Positions 31,767 to 39,867 of a stretch of DNA of 49,285 bases are shown here, in pieces. How positions within the stretch are numbered: the first letter of the stretch is position 1; every line of letters starts with the position of its first letter. The notes below the pieces were generated by a model that searched no databases, was not told the DNA's origin, and saw nothing but the letters and a program-made list of their open reading frames with translations. This DNA is from Pseudomonadota bacterium (GTDB lineage: Bacteria > Pseudomonadota > Alphaproteobacteria > Reyranellales > Reyranellaceae). The position numbers were made by a program, and so were the translations under genes. The DNA lies in assembly GCA_018240685.1 (NCBI GenBank), contig JAFEFG010000025.1:1-49285 (forward strand), read 5' to 3'.

Positions 31767-32353
31767 GTGGCGATCTGGTGAAATTGCGCAAGTACGTCTC
31801 CGTTATCGAGGAGACGCATCACGACGGCGGACCGGTGCTCGATTGGCCGGTCATGAAGGCCGCCGTGGGCGGCGTGGTGGCAAATCCGTATGCGGGCCGC
31901 TTCGTGTCCGACATCCAGCCGATGATGAAGGCGCTGGAACCGCTGGCGGTCGATCTCACCGAGCGGGTGATGAAGCTCCTCGATGCCAAGGGCTCCGAGC
32001 TCGAGGCCTACGGCAAGGGCGCCATCGTCGGCATCGCCGGCGAGCTCGAACACGCCGCCCTGTGGCACCAGCCGTCGGGCTTCGGCATCCGGCATGCCAT
32101 GGGCGGCGCCAAGTCGATCGTGCCCTCGACGGTGAAGGTGGCGTCGGCCGGCACGCGCATCGACATCCCGCTGCACCATGTGACGGCGGCCTATGTGCGC
32201 AGCCATTTCGATGCCATCGAGTTCTGCGTGCCCGACGGGCCCAAGCCCGACGAGATCGTGTTCATCGTCGCCGCCTCGATCGGCGGCCGGCCGCATGCGC
32301 GCGTGGGCGGCCTCACGGCGGCCGAGATCAAGGTAGGCGACGGACAGCGATGA
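31763..32353 (+). CDS. 'Amino acid synthesis' family protein (DUF1185/PF06684)
   Basis: This 196-residue cytoplasmic protein is of the DUF1185 family. The family name comes from early genetic hints and no reaction is established. Recognisable blocks are 'KYVSVIEETHHDGG', 'KAAVGGVVANPYAGRFV', 'GKGAIVGIAGELEHAALWHQPSGFGIRHAMGGAKSIVPST' and the C-terminal 'EIVFIVAASIGGRPHARVGGL'. Conserved E and H residues in 'GELEHAALWH' could be catalytic. The ATG overlaps the UPF0280 stop by 4 bp. In this operon it may act on a cyclic or ring-opened intermediate; that is a guess from context. Confidence 0.85.
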   Translation: MSGDLVKLRKYVSVIEETHHDGGPVLDWPVMKAAVGGVVANPYAGRFVSDIQPMMKALEPLAVDLTERVMKLLDAKGSELEAYGKGAIVGIAGELEHAALWHQPSGFGIRHAMGGAKSIVPSTVKVASAGTRIDIPLHHVTAAYVRSHFDAIEFCVPDGPKPDEIVFIVAASIGGRPHARVGGLTAAEIKVGDGQR

Positions 32354-32456
32354 CCGCCGCGCCGCCCTTCCATTCACCCGCCGCTTGTCCTCGGACCCTG
32401 CGGCTCGCTAGGCTCGCGTCCGGGAAACCAAAGCTTTCGTTGAACAGGGGGACTTC

Positions 32457-33662
32457 ATGCTGACCCGCAATCGTCTGCTGGCCGGCGCTTCGGCGCTCGT
32501 GGCCTTGTCGTTCGTGGCGCCTGCGTTCGCGCAGGAGCCGATCAAGCTCGGCGAGATCAACAGCTACAAGGCCTTCGCGGCCTTCCTCGACCCCTACAAG
32601 AAGGGCATGGAGCTGGCGGTTGACCAGGTGAATGCGGCGGGCGGCGTGCTCGGCCGCAAGATCGAGGTCGTGAGCCGTGACGACAACGGCAATCCCGCCG
32701 ACGCGGTGCGCGCGGCCGAGGAGCTGCTGAGCCGCGAGAAGGTCGCCTTCCTGATCGGCACCTTCCCGTCGAACGTCGGCCTCGCCGTCGCCGACTTCGC
32801 CAAGCAGAAGAAGACGCTGTTCATCGCCGCCGAGCCGCTGACCGACAAGATCGTCTGGGACCAGGGCAATCCCTACACCTTCCGCCTGCGCACCTCGACC
32901 TACATGCAGACCGCGATGCTGATCCCCGATGCGGTGAAGCTGCACAAGAAGCGCTGGGCGATCGTCTATCCGAACTACGAGTACGGCCAGTCGGCGACGG
33001 CGGCCTTCAAGAAGCTCATGAAGGAGAAGCAGCCGGACGTCGAGTTCGTCGCCGAGCAGGCGACGCCGCTCGGCAAGATCGACGCCGGTGCGGTGGTCCA
33101 GGCGCTGGCCGACGCCAAGCCCGACGCGATCTTCTCGTCGCTGTTCGGCGCCGATCTCGCCAAGTTCGTCCGGGCCGGCACCGAGCGCGGCCTGTTCAAG
33201 GGCGTCACGGTGTTCGATCTCCTGGGCGGCGAGCCGGAATATCTCGATCCGCTCAAGGACGAGGCGCCGGACGGCTGGTACGTCACGGGCTATCCGTGGA
33301 GCGACATCAAGACGCCGGAGCACACCAAGTTCCTCGACGCCTACCGTGCCAAGTTCAAGGACTACCCGCGGCTGGGCTCGGTGGTCGGCTACTCGACCGT
33401 GATGTCGGCGGTGGCGGCGATCAAGAAGGCGGGCAGCCTCGACCAGGCGAAGCTGGTGGCGGCGATGGCCAACCTCGCCGTCGACACGCCGTTCGGCCCG
33501 ATCACCTATCGCGCCATCGACCATCAGTCGACGATGGGCACCTTCGTCGGCCAGCTCGGCGTCAAGGACGGCAAGGGCTACATGAAGACCTGGCGCTTCA
33601 TCGACGGCAAGGACGCGCTGCCGAGCGACGCCGACGTGAAGAAGATGAGGCCGGCGAACTGA
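32457..33662 (+). CDS. Branched-chain amino acid-type ABC transporter substrate-binding protein
   Basis: This 401-residue periplasmic binding protein (Peripla_BP_6 type) has a clear signal peptide ('LLAGASALVALSFVAPAFAQ', cleaved before EP). The mature start 'IKLGEINSYKAFAAFLDPYKKGMELAVDQVNAAGGVLGRKIEVVSRDD' is typical of LivK relatives, though the ligand-binding loop differs from true leucine binders. These proteins carry amino acids, aromatic acids, amides or urea. The gene is 103 bp after the catabolic genes and starts a complete importer set. The setting suggests that it binds the compound degraded by the upstream enzymes. Confidence 0.93.
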   Translation: MLTRNRLLAGASALVALSFVAPAFAQEPIKLGEINSYKAFAAFLDPYKKGMELAVDQVNAAGGVLGRKIEVVSRDDNGNPADAVRAAEELLSREKVAFLIGTFPSNVGLAVADFAKQKKTLFIAAEPLTDKIVWDQGNPYTFRLRTSTYMQTAMLIPDAVKLHKKRWAIVYPNYEYGQSATAAFKKLMKEKQPDVEFVAEQATPLGKIDAGAVVQALADAKPDAIFSSLFGADLAKFVRAGTERGLFKGVTVFDLLGGEPEYLDPLKDEAPDGWYVTGYPWSDIKTPEHTKFLDAYRAKFKDYPRLGSVVGYSTVMSAVAAIKKAGSLDQAKLVAAMANLAVDTPFGPITYRAIDHQSTMGTFVGQLGVKDGKGYMKTWRFIDGKDALPSDADVKKMRPAN

Positions 33663-33736
33663 CCGCTCACTGAACAGCCGGCGTCCGGCGCGCATGCTGA
33701 GTGCGCGCCGGACGCCCGCGATCGACCCGCATCGCC

Positions 33737-35614
33737 GTGAGTTTCCCCTCTCTCCTCATCCAGCTCCTGAACGGGCTGGCCGACGCCTCCTCGCTGTTCA
33801 TGGTCTCCGCCGGCCTGTCGCTGATCTTCGGCGTCACGCGGATCGTGAACTTCGCGCACGGCTCGCTCTACATGCTCGGCCTCTACGGCGCCTACAGCCT
33901 GATCGAGCTGCTGGGCCGCACGCCGCTCGGCTTCTGGAGCGCGGTGATCCTGGCCGCCTTCGCCGTCGGCATCGTGGGTGCGCTGATCGAGATCGTCGTC
34001 CTGCGCCGCATCTATCGCGCGCCCGAGCTGTTCCAGCTGCTGGCGACCTTCGCGGTCGTGCTGGTGATCAAGGACGTCGCCCTCTACGCCTGGGGGTCGG
34101 AGGATCTCGTCGGTCCGCGCGCGCCCGGCCTCTCGATGGCGGTCGAGATCCTGGGCAAGCGCATCCCCGCCTACGACCTGCTGCTGATCGTCATCGGTCC
34201 GGTGGTGCTCGGCCTGCTGTGGCTGCTGCTGGCGCGCACGCGCTGGGGGGCGCTGGTGCGCGCCGCCACGCAGGATCGCGAGATGGTGGGAGCGCTGGGC
34301 GTCGACCAGGCCAAGCTCTTCACCTCGGTCTTCTTCGTCGGCGCGGTGCTGGCGGGGCTGGGCGGGGCACTGCAGATCCCGCGCGAGCCGGCCAATCTCG
34401 ACCTCGATCTCACGGTCATCGCCGACGCCTTCGTCGTCACCGTGGTTGGCGGGCTCGGCAGCCTTCCCGGCGCGCTGCTCGCCGCGGTGTTGATCGGCGT
34501 CGCCAAGGCGCTCTGCATCGGCCTCGGCACGGTCCACGTCCTGGGCGTCGACATCGTCTTCTCCAAGCTCGTGCTGGTGGTCGAGTTCGTGATCATGGGC
34601 GTGGTGCTGGTGCTGCGGCCCTACGGCCTGCTGGGCAAGCCGCCGGCTGCGTCGCGTGCGGCGGGCGCGGCGCCGCTGCCGCTGGCGGCGCCGCGCTGGC
34701 AGACGGCCCTGGTCTGGATCGTCGTGCTGCTGGCCGTGCCGCTGGTGAGCGACGACTACGTCGCCGCCCTGCTGATCGACATCGCCTGCTTCGGCCTGTT
34801 CGCGGTCAGCCTCCACTTCATCATGGGGCCGGCGGGCATGATCTCCTTCGGTCATGCCGCCTATTTCGGGCTCGGTGCCTATGCCGGCGCCGTCCTGCTC
34901 AAGCGCGCCGGCCTGCCCATGGAAGCGGCTTTCCTGCTGGCGCCGTTCTGCGCGGCGCTGTTCGCGCTCGTCTACGGCTGGTTCTGCGTGCGGCTCTCCG
35001 GCGTCTATCTCGCCATGCTGACGCTCGCCTTCGCCCAGATCACCTGGTCGATCATCTTCCAGTGGGATGCGTTGACCTCGGGCAGCAACGGCATGATCGG
35101 CATCTGGCCGGCGGCCTGGCTCGCCGACAAGACGCGCTACTACTATTTCGCCATGGTCTTCTGCGGGCTCGGCGTCGCGCTGCTGTGGCGCGTGCTGTTC
35201 TCGCCGTTCGGCTACGTGCTGCGCGCGGGCCGCGATTCGCCGCTGCGCGCCGAGGCGATCGGCATCAACGTCCGCGGCTTCCAGTGGGCGGCGTTCGTGC
35301 TGGCGGGAACGATGGCCGGTCTTGCCGGTGCGGTCTTCGCCTTCTCCAAGGGCAGCATCTCGCCGTCCGCCGCCTCGATCTCGCAGTCGACCGACGGGCT
35401 GGTGATGGTGCTGCTGGGCGGCGTGGAGACGCTGACCGGCCCGGTGGTGGGCGCCGGCGTCTTTACCTGGCTGCGCGATGCGCTGGCGCGCGAGACCGAC
35501 TACTGGCGCGCCGTGCTGGGCCTCGTGATCCTGCTGATCGTCGTGCTGTTCCCGCAGGGGCTGGTGGGTGGCCTCAAGATGCTGCTGGGTCGCTTCCGGG
35601 AGAGGCGGGCATGA
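33737..35614 (+). CDS. Fused LivH-LivM-type ABC permease
   Basis: This 625-residue inner-membrane protein joins both permease subunits of a Liv-type importer. The LivH half (about 1-300) begins 'LIQLLNGLADASSLFMVSAGLSLIFGVTRIVNFAHGSLYMLG'. After a short proline/alanine linker (about 305-325), the LivM half carries 'MGPAGMISFGHAAYFGLGAYAGAVL' and 'GRDSPLRAEAIGINVRGFQWAAF'. About 16-18 helices are expected. I chose GTG 33737 because the family starts here; another GTG at 33701 would add 12 unlike residues. No good Shine-Dalgarno is visible for either. The stop overlaps the livG start (ATGA). Confidence 0.9.
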   Translation: MSFPSLLIQLLNGLADASSLFMVSAGLSLIFGVTRIVNFAHGSLYMLGLYGAYSLIELLGRTPLGFWSAVILAAFAVGIVGALIEIVVLRRIYRAPELFQLLATFAVVLVIKDVALYAWGSEDLVGPRAPGLSMAVEILGKRIPAYDLLLIVIGPVVLGLLWLLLARTRWGALVRAATQDREMVGALGVDQAKLFTSVFFVGAVLAGLGGALQIPREPANLDLDLTVIADAFVVTVVGGLGSLPGALLAAVLIGVAKALCIGLGTVHVLGVDIVFSKLVLVVEFVIMGVVLVLRPYGLLGKPPAASRAAGAAPLPLAAPRWQTALVWIVVLLAVPLVSDDYVAALLIDIACFGLFAVSLHFIMGPAGMISFGHAAYFGLGAYAGAVLLKRAGLPMEAAFLLAPFCAALFALVYGWFCVRLSGVYLAMLTLAFAQITWSIIFQWDALTSGSNGMIGIWPAAWLADKTRYYYFAMVFCGLGVALLWRVLFSPFGYVLRAGRDSPLRAEAIGINVRGFQWAAFVLAGTMAGLAGAVFAFSKGSISPSAASISQSTDGLVMVLLGGVETLTGPVVGAGVFTWLRDALARETDYWRAVLGLVILLIVVLFPQGLVGGLKMLLGRFRERRA

Positions 35615-36375
35615 GCGGCGGGAAGGCGGGCGCGCCGGTCCTACTGGTCGAGGGGCTGCACAAGTCGTTCGGCGGCGTGCAGGCCGTCGAGGACGTCTCC
35701 TTCGCGCTCTCCGCCGGCGAGCTGCTGGCGCTGATCGGACCCAACGGCGCGGGCAAGAGCACCTGCTTCAACATGCTGAACGGCCAGCTCGCGCCCGACA
35801 ACGGCGTCGTGCGGCTGGACGGCCGTGACATCGTGGGCCTGAGCCCGCGCCAGATCTGGCGCCTGGGCGTCGGGCGTACCTTCCAGATCACGGCGACCTT
35901 CGCCTCGCTCAGCGTGCGCGAGAACGTGCAGATGGCGCTCTATTCGCATGCCGGCCGCCTGCGTTCGCTGTTCCAGCGCTTCGGCACGGCGATGCGCAGG
36001 GAGGCCGATGCGCTCCTGGAACAGATCGGCATGCTCGATCAGGCCGAGCGGCCCTGCGGCGTGCTCGCCTACGGCGATCTCAAGCGCGTCGAGCTTGCCA
36101 TGGCGCTCGCCAACGAGCCGCGGCTGCTGCTGATGGACGAGCCTACGGCCGGCATGGCGCCGCGGGAGCGGGTGGCGCTGATGGAACTGACCGCGAGCCT
36201 CGCGCGCGCGCGCCGGATCGCCGTGCTGTTCACCGAGCACGACATGGACGTGGTGTTCGGCCAGGCCGACCGCATCATCGTGCTCGATCGCGGCCGCCTG
36301 ATCGCCGCGGGTCTTCCCGAGGAGGTGCGCAACAATCCCGAGGTGCGCGCCGTCTACCTGGGAGGCACGCATTGA
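35611..36375 (+). CDS. livG: Liv-type ABC transporter ATP-binding protein LivG
   Basis: This 254-residue ATPase has Walker A GPNGAGKST near residue 41 and Walker B LLLMDEPTAGMAP near 171, followed by the H-loop histidine in 'VLFTEHDMDVVF'. The signature segment is 'LAYGDLKRVELAMALA', in which the LSGGQ motif is replaced by LAYGD, as is common in LivG. The BCA_ABC_TP_C-type tail ('IAAGLPEEVRNNPEVRAVYLG') is present. Together with LivF it powers the fused permease. It starts at an ATGA overlap with the permease gene. Confidence 0.94.
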   Translation: MSGGKAGAPVLLVEGLHKSFGGVQAVEDVSFALSAGELLALIGPNGAGKSTCFNMLNGQLAPDNGVVRLDGRDIVGLSPRQIWRLGVGRTFQITATFASLSVRENVQMALYSHAGRLRSLFQRFGTAMRREADALLEQIGMLDQAERPCGVLAYGDLKRVELAMALANEPRLLLMDEPTAGMAPRERVALMELTASLARARRIAVLFTEHDMDVVFGQADRIIVLDRGRLIAAGLPEEVRNNPEVRAVYLGGTH

Positions 36376-36394
36376 GGCCGATGAGGAGTGGCCG

Positions 36395-37096
36395 ATGCTG
36401 CGCGTGACGGATCTGCACGCCTATTACGGCCGCGCGCACATCCTGCACGGCGTCTCGCTGGAGGCGAAGGCGGGCGAGGTGGTGGCGCTGCTGGGCCGCA
36501 ACGGTGCCGGCAAGTCGACGACCATGAAGGCGATCATGGGGCTGGTGCCGCCGGCCAGGGGCACGGTGACGTTCGCCGGCCGGCGCATCGACCGCCTGCC
36601 GCCCTATCGCATCGCGCGGCTCGGGCTCGGCTACGTGCCGGAGGAGCGGCGCATCTTCACCGAGCTGACGGTGATGGAGAATCTCGAGGTCGGCCGCCAG
36701 CCGGCGCGGGCCGGGGTGCCGACCTGGACCGAGGAGAAGCTGTTTACGCTGTTCCCCAATCTCGGCCGCATGCGCGAGCGGCCGGGCGGCCGCATGTCGG
36801 GCGGCGAGCAGCAGATGCTGACCATCGCCCGCACGCTGATGGGCAATCCGAGCTGCGTCATGCTCGACGAACCGTCGGAAGGGCTGGCGCCCATCATCGT
36901 CGAGCAGATGGCGCATTCGATCCTGGCGCTCAAGCGCGAGGGCCTGTCGGTGATCCTGTCCGAGCAGAATCTGCACTTCTGCCAGTCGGTGGCCGATCGC
37001 GCCTACATCATCGAAAAGGGCGAGATCCGCTTCGGCGGCTCGATGGCCGAGCTCGCGGCCGACGCCTCGCTTCGCGAACAATATCTTTCGGTTTGA
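36395..37096 (+). CDS. livF: Liv-type ABC transporter ATP-binding protein LivF
   Basis: This 233-residue ATPase has Walker A GRNGAGKST near residue 34, the signature 'MSGGEQQMLTIARTL' and Walker B 'SCVMLDEPSEGLAPIIVE', with 'SEQNLHFCQSVADRAYIIEKG' at the C-terminus as in LivF. It lies 19 bp after livG and 6 bp before the hydantoinase-type gene, so it is part of the same operon and links the importer with that enzyme. Confidence 0.94.
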   Translation: MLRVTDLHAYYGRAHILHGVSLEAKAGEVVALLGRNGAGKSTTMKAIMGLVPPARGTVTFAGRRIDRLPPYRIARLGLGYVPEERRIFTELTVMENLEVGRQPARAGVPTWTEEKLFTLFPNLGRMRERPGGRMSGGEQQMLTIARTLMGNPSCVMLDEPSEGLAPIIVEQMAHSILALKREGLSVILSEQNLHFCQSVADRAYIIEKGEIRFGGSMAELAADASLREQYLSV

Positions 37097-37102
37097 TCCC
37101 CC

Positions 37103-39166
37103 ATGTCCCCGCAGAAGAACTCCCCGCAGAAAAACACCTTCACGGTCGGCATCGATGTCGGCGGCACCTTCACCGACCTGCTCGCCATCGATACGGCCTC
37201 GGGCGCGGTGAAGCTCGCCAAGGTGCCGACCACGGTCGACAACCAGGCGATCGGCTTCATGGCGGCCCTGCATTCGGCCGGCCTCGAGCCCGCGGCGCTG
37301 CAGGCGATCGTGCACGGCACCACCACCACCACCAACGCCGTGCTGGAACGCAAGATCGCCAAGGTCGGCCTCATCACCACCAGGGGCTTCCGCGACGTGC
37401 TGGAGCTCGGCCGCCGCACGCGCCCGCAGCCCTACGGCCTGCGCGGCACCTTCCATCCGGTGATCGAGCGCGAGGTGCGTCTCGAAGTGCCGGAGCGCAT
37501 GGATGCCGACGGCAAGGTGCTGGTGCCGCTCGACGAGGCCGCAGTGGCCGAGGCGGCGCGGAAGCTGCTGGCTGCCGGCTGCGAGGCCGTGGTGATCCAT
37601 TTCCTGCACAGCTACATCAATCCGGCGCACGAGAAGCGCGCGGCGGAGATCGTGCGTGCGCTGTGGCCCAACGCCTACGTCACCGCGGGCCATGCGATCC
37701 TGTCGGAGTATCGCGAGTTCGAGCGCGGCGTGACGGCGGCGGTGAATGCCGCCGTGCAGCCGGTGCTCGACCGCTATCTCTCGCGCCTGCGCACGGAGCT
37801 GGCAGCCAAGGGCTTCGACCGCGACCTGCTGGTGATGCAGGGCAATGGCGGCACCATCTCCTCGCAGCTCATCGCCGAGGCGGCGGTGAACACGGTGATG
37901 TCCGGCCCGGCCTCGGGCGTGATGGCCGCGGCCTATACCGGCCGCGTCTCCGGCCAGCCCAACCTCATCACCTACGACATGGGCGGCACCTCGACCGACG
38001 TCGGGCTGATCGAGGAGGCCGTGCCGCAGGTCTCGGGCGAGCTGGAACTCGAATATGCGATGCCGATCCATGTGCCGATGGTCGACGTGCACACGATCGG
38101 CGCCGGCGGCGGCTCGATCGCCTCGGTCGATGCCTCGGGCATGCTGCGCGTCGGGCCCGAGAGCGCCGGCGCCCGACCCGGCCCGATCTGCTACGGCCGC
38201 GGCGGCACCGAGCCTACCATCACCGACGCCAACCTGGTGCTGGGCCGCCTCAATCCCGACCGACTGCTGGGCGTCGACCATCCGGTGACGCTCGACCAGG
38301 TGCGCGGCCTGATCGAGGAGAAGGTCGGCCGCCGGCTCGGCCTCGATGCCGAAGCGGCCGCCGCTGCCATCCTGCGCATCGCCAACGACCGCATGGCCGG
38401 CGCCATCCGGCTGGTGTCGCTGTCGCGCGGCCACGACCCGCGCGACTTCGCGCTGTTCGCCTTCGGCGGCGCCGGGCCGCTGCATGCGAGCGCGCTCGCC
38501 CGCGAGCTTGCCATCCCGACCGTGCTGGTGCCGGCGCGCCCCGGCATCACCAACGCGCTGGGCTGCGTGGTGGCCGACCTGCGCCACGACTTCGTGCGCA
38601 CGGTCAACAAGCCCCTGTCGGCGATCGACGACGCGCTGATCGCGGCCATCTACGCCGAGCAGGCGAAGGAGGGCGAGGCGACCATCAGGCGCGAGGGCGT
38701 GCCGGTGCAGGAGCTGCGCGCGATCCATAGCGCCGACATGCAGTTCCAGGGACAGAGCCACATCCTGTCGGTGTCGGTCGAGCGCCCGGACATCGGCGTC
38801 GAGGGGCTGCGCAAGGCCTTCGCGACCGCCTACTTCCGCCGCTTCGGCATCGAGCTGCCGGAGATCCCGCCGGTGCTGGTGAACCTGCATACGGCGGTGA
38901 TCGGCGTGCGCCCGCACATCGACCTCGGCGTGCTGGCCGCGTCCGAGCGCGCCCCGACGCTCAAGGCGGCACAGGTCGGCGAGCGCCGCGTGTGGTTCGC
39001 CGACGGCTGGCGCCAGACGCCCGTCTATGCGCGCGACCGGCTGCCGCTCGATGCGGTGTTCGAGGGGCCGGCGATCCTGGAGCAGCTCGACTGCACCACC
39101 GTCGTCGAACCCGGCGATACGGTGCGCCAGGATAAACTCGGCAACCTGCTGATCAACGTGCGCTGA
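37103..39166 (+). CDS. Hydantoinase/oxoprolinase family protein, HyuA type
   Basis: This 687-residue subunit A-type enzyme is ATP-dependent and opens cyclic amides such as hydantoins or 5-oxoproline. The N-terminal hydantoinase domain has 'VGIDVGGTFTDLLAID' near residue 14 and 'HGTTTTTNAVLERK' near 72. The central domain has 'YDMGGTSTDVGL' near 290 and 'IGAGGGSIASVD' near 333. The C-terminal HyuA part begins near residue 500. Most relatives work with HyuB; no hyuB is adjacent here, since the next gene is a methyltransferase on the other strand. It is 6 bp from livF and so in the importer operon. It may open the ring of the imported compound after hydroxylation and reduction (inference). Confidence 0.9.
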   Translation: MSPQKNSPQKNTFTVGIDVGGTFTDLLAIDTASGAVKLAKVPTTVDNQAIGFMAALHSAGLEPAALQAIVHGTTTTTNAVLERKIAKVGLITTRGFRDVLELGRRTRPQPYGLRGTFHPVIEREVRLEVPERMDADGKVLVPLDEAAVAEAARKLLAAGCEAVVIHFLHSYINPAHEKRAAEIVRALWPNAYVTAGHAILSEYREFERGVTAAVNAAVQPVLDRYLSRLRTELAAKGFDRDLLVMQGNGGTISSQLIAEAAVNTVMSGPASGVMAAAYTGRVSGQPNLITYDMGGTSTDVGLIEEAVPQVSGELELEYAMPIHVPMVDVHTIGAGGGSIASVDASGMLRVGPESAGARPGPICYGRGGTEPTITDANLVLGRLNPDRLLGVDHPVTLDQVRGLIEEKVGRRLGLDAEAAAAAILRIANDRMAGAIRLVSLSRGHDPRDFALFAFGGAGPLHASALARELAIPTVLVPARPGITNALGCVVADLRHDFVRTVNKPLSAIDDALIAAIYAEQAKEGEATIRREGVPVQELRAIHSADMQFQGQSHILSVSVERPDIGVEGLRKAFATAYFRRFGIELPEIPPVLVNLHTAVIGVRPHIDLGVLAASERAPTLKAAQVGERRVWFADGWRQTPVYARDRLPLDAVFEGPAILEQLDCTTVVEPGDTVRQDKLGNLLINVR

Positions 39167-39178
39167 GGCGGGAGCGCC

Positions 39179-39811
39179 TCAGCGCGAGGAGGGGCGGACG
39201 GCCTGTCCCTCGTACATGAAGGTCATGGGGCGCGGGCCCTCGGCATATTCGGTCTTGAGTGCGGGAAGCTCGAAGCCTGCGGTGCGGATCAGGTCGTCGA
39301 TCTTGCGGTCGAGATGGCAGCCGCCGGCGATGCGGCGCCAGACCGGCGTCAGGCGATGCTGCCAGCGCGCGACGCCGGCATCCTTCGAAAGACCATGCTC
39401 GACGAAGAGCAACCGGCCGCCCGGCTTCAGTACCCGGCGCATTTCCCGCAGGGCCGCGAGCGGATCGGGGATGGAGCACAGCGTCCAGGTCATGACGACG
39501 GTGTCGACGCTGTCGTCTTCGACCGCCATCGCCGAGGCCGAGCCGCAGGTCAGGCGGACCGGTACGGCCGCCTCGGCGGCGCGCCGCTGCGCCAGCGCCA
39601 GGAGCTGCTCGGAGGGATCGAGGCCGATCACCTCGCTGACGCCGTCTCCGTAGAGCGGCAAGTTCAGCCCGGAGCCGACACCGACCTCGAGCACACGCCC
39701 CTGCGCCGCCGGGACGACCTCACGGCGATATTTCTGGACGGGCCGCTGCCGCATGACGACGTCGAGAAGCTTCGGCAGGACCCAGCGCTCGTACAGGCCC
39801 ATGGTTGCCAT
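39179..39811 (-). CDS. SAM-dependent methyltransferase (class I)
   Basis: This 210-residue enzyme has SAM motif I 'VLEVGVGSGLNLPLY' near residue 38, motif II acid 'VIGLDPSEQLLALA' and 'VKPGGRLLFVEHG'-like 'VLKPGGRLLFVEHGL' as motif III. The closing part resembles phospholipid or METTL7-type methyltransferases ('GCHLDRKIDDLIRTAGF'). I start it at ATG 39811 (MATMGLYERW); the frame is open to an ATG at 39850. It converges with the hydantoinase-type gene with 12 bp between. The substrate is unknown. Confidence 0.88.
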   Translation of the reverse strand: MATMGLYERWVLPKLLDVVMRQRPVQKYRREVVPAAQGRVLEVGVGSGLNLPLYGDGVSEVIGLDPSEQLLALAQRRAAEAAVPVRLTCGSASAMAVEDDSVDTVVMTWTLCSIPDPLAALREMRRVLKPGGRLLFVEHGLSKDAGVARWQHRLTPVWRRIAGGCHLDRKIDDLIRTAGFELPALKTEYAEGPRPMTFMYEGQAVRPSSR

Positions 39812-39867
39812 AACTATACCATCGCTTCGACAGGGGCGTGACAGCGGCACCGGCCGGGAACGGGGAC

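Noticed and set aside
36275..38917. An 880-codon minus-strand frame across livF and the hydantoinase-type gene
   Set aside because: It runs antisense through two well-supported genes, and its composition is typical of shadow frames.
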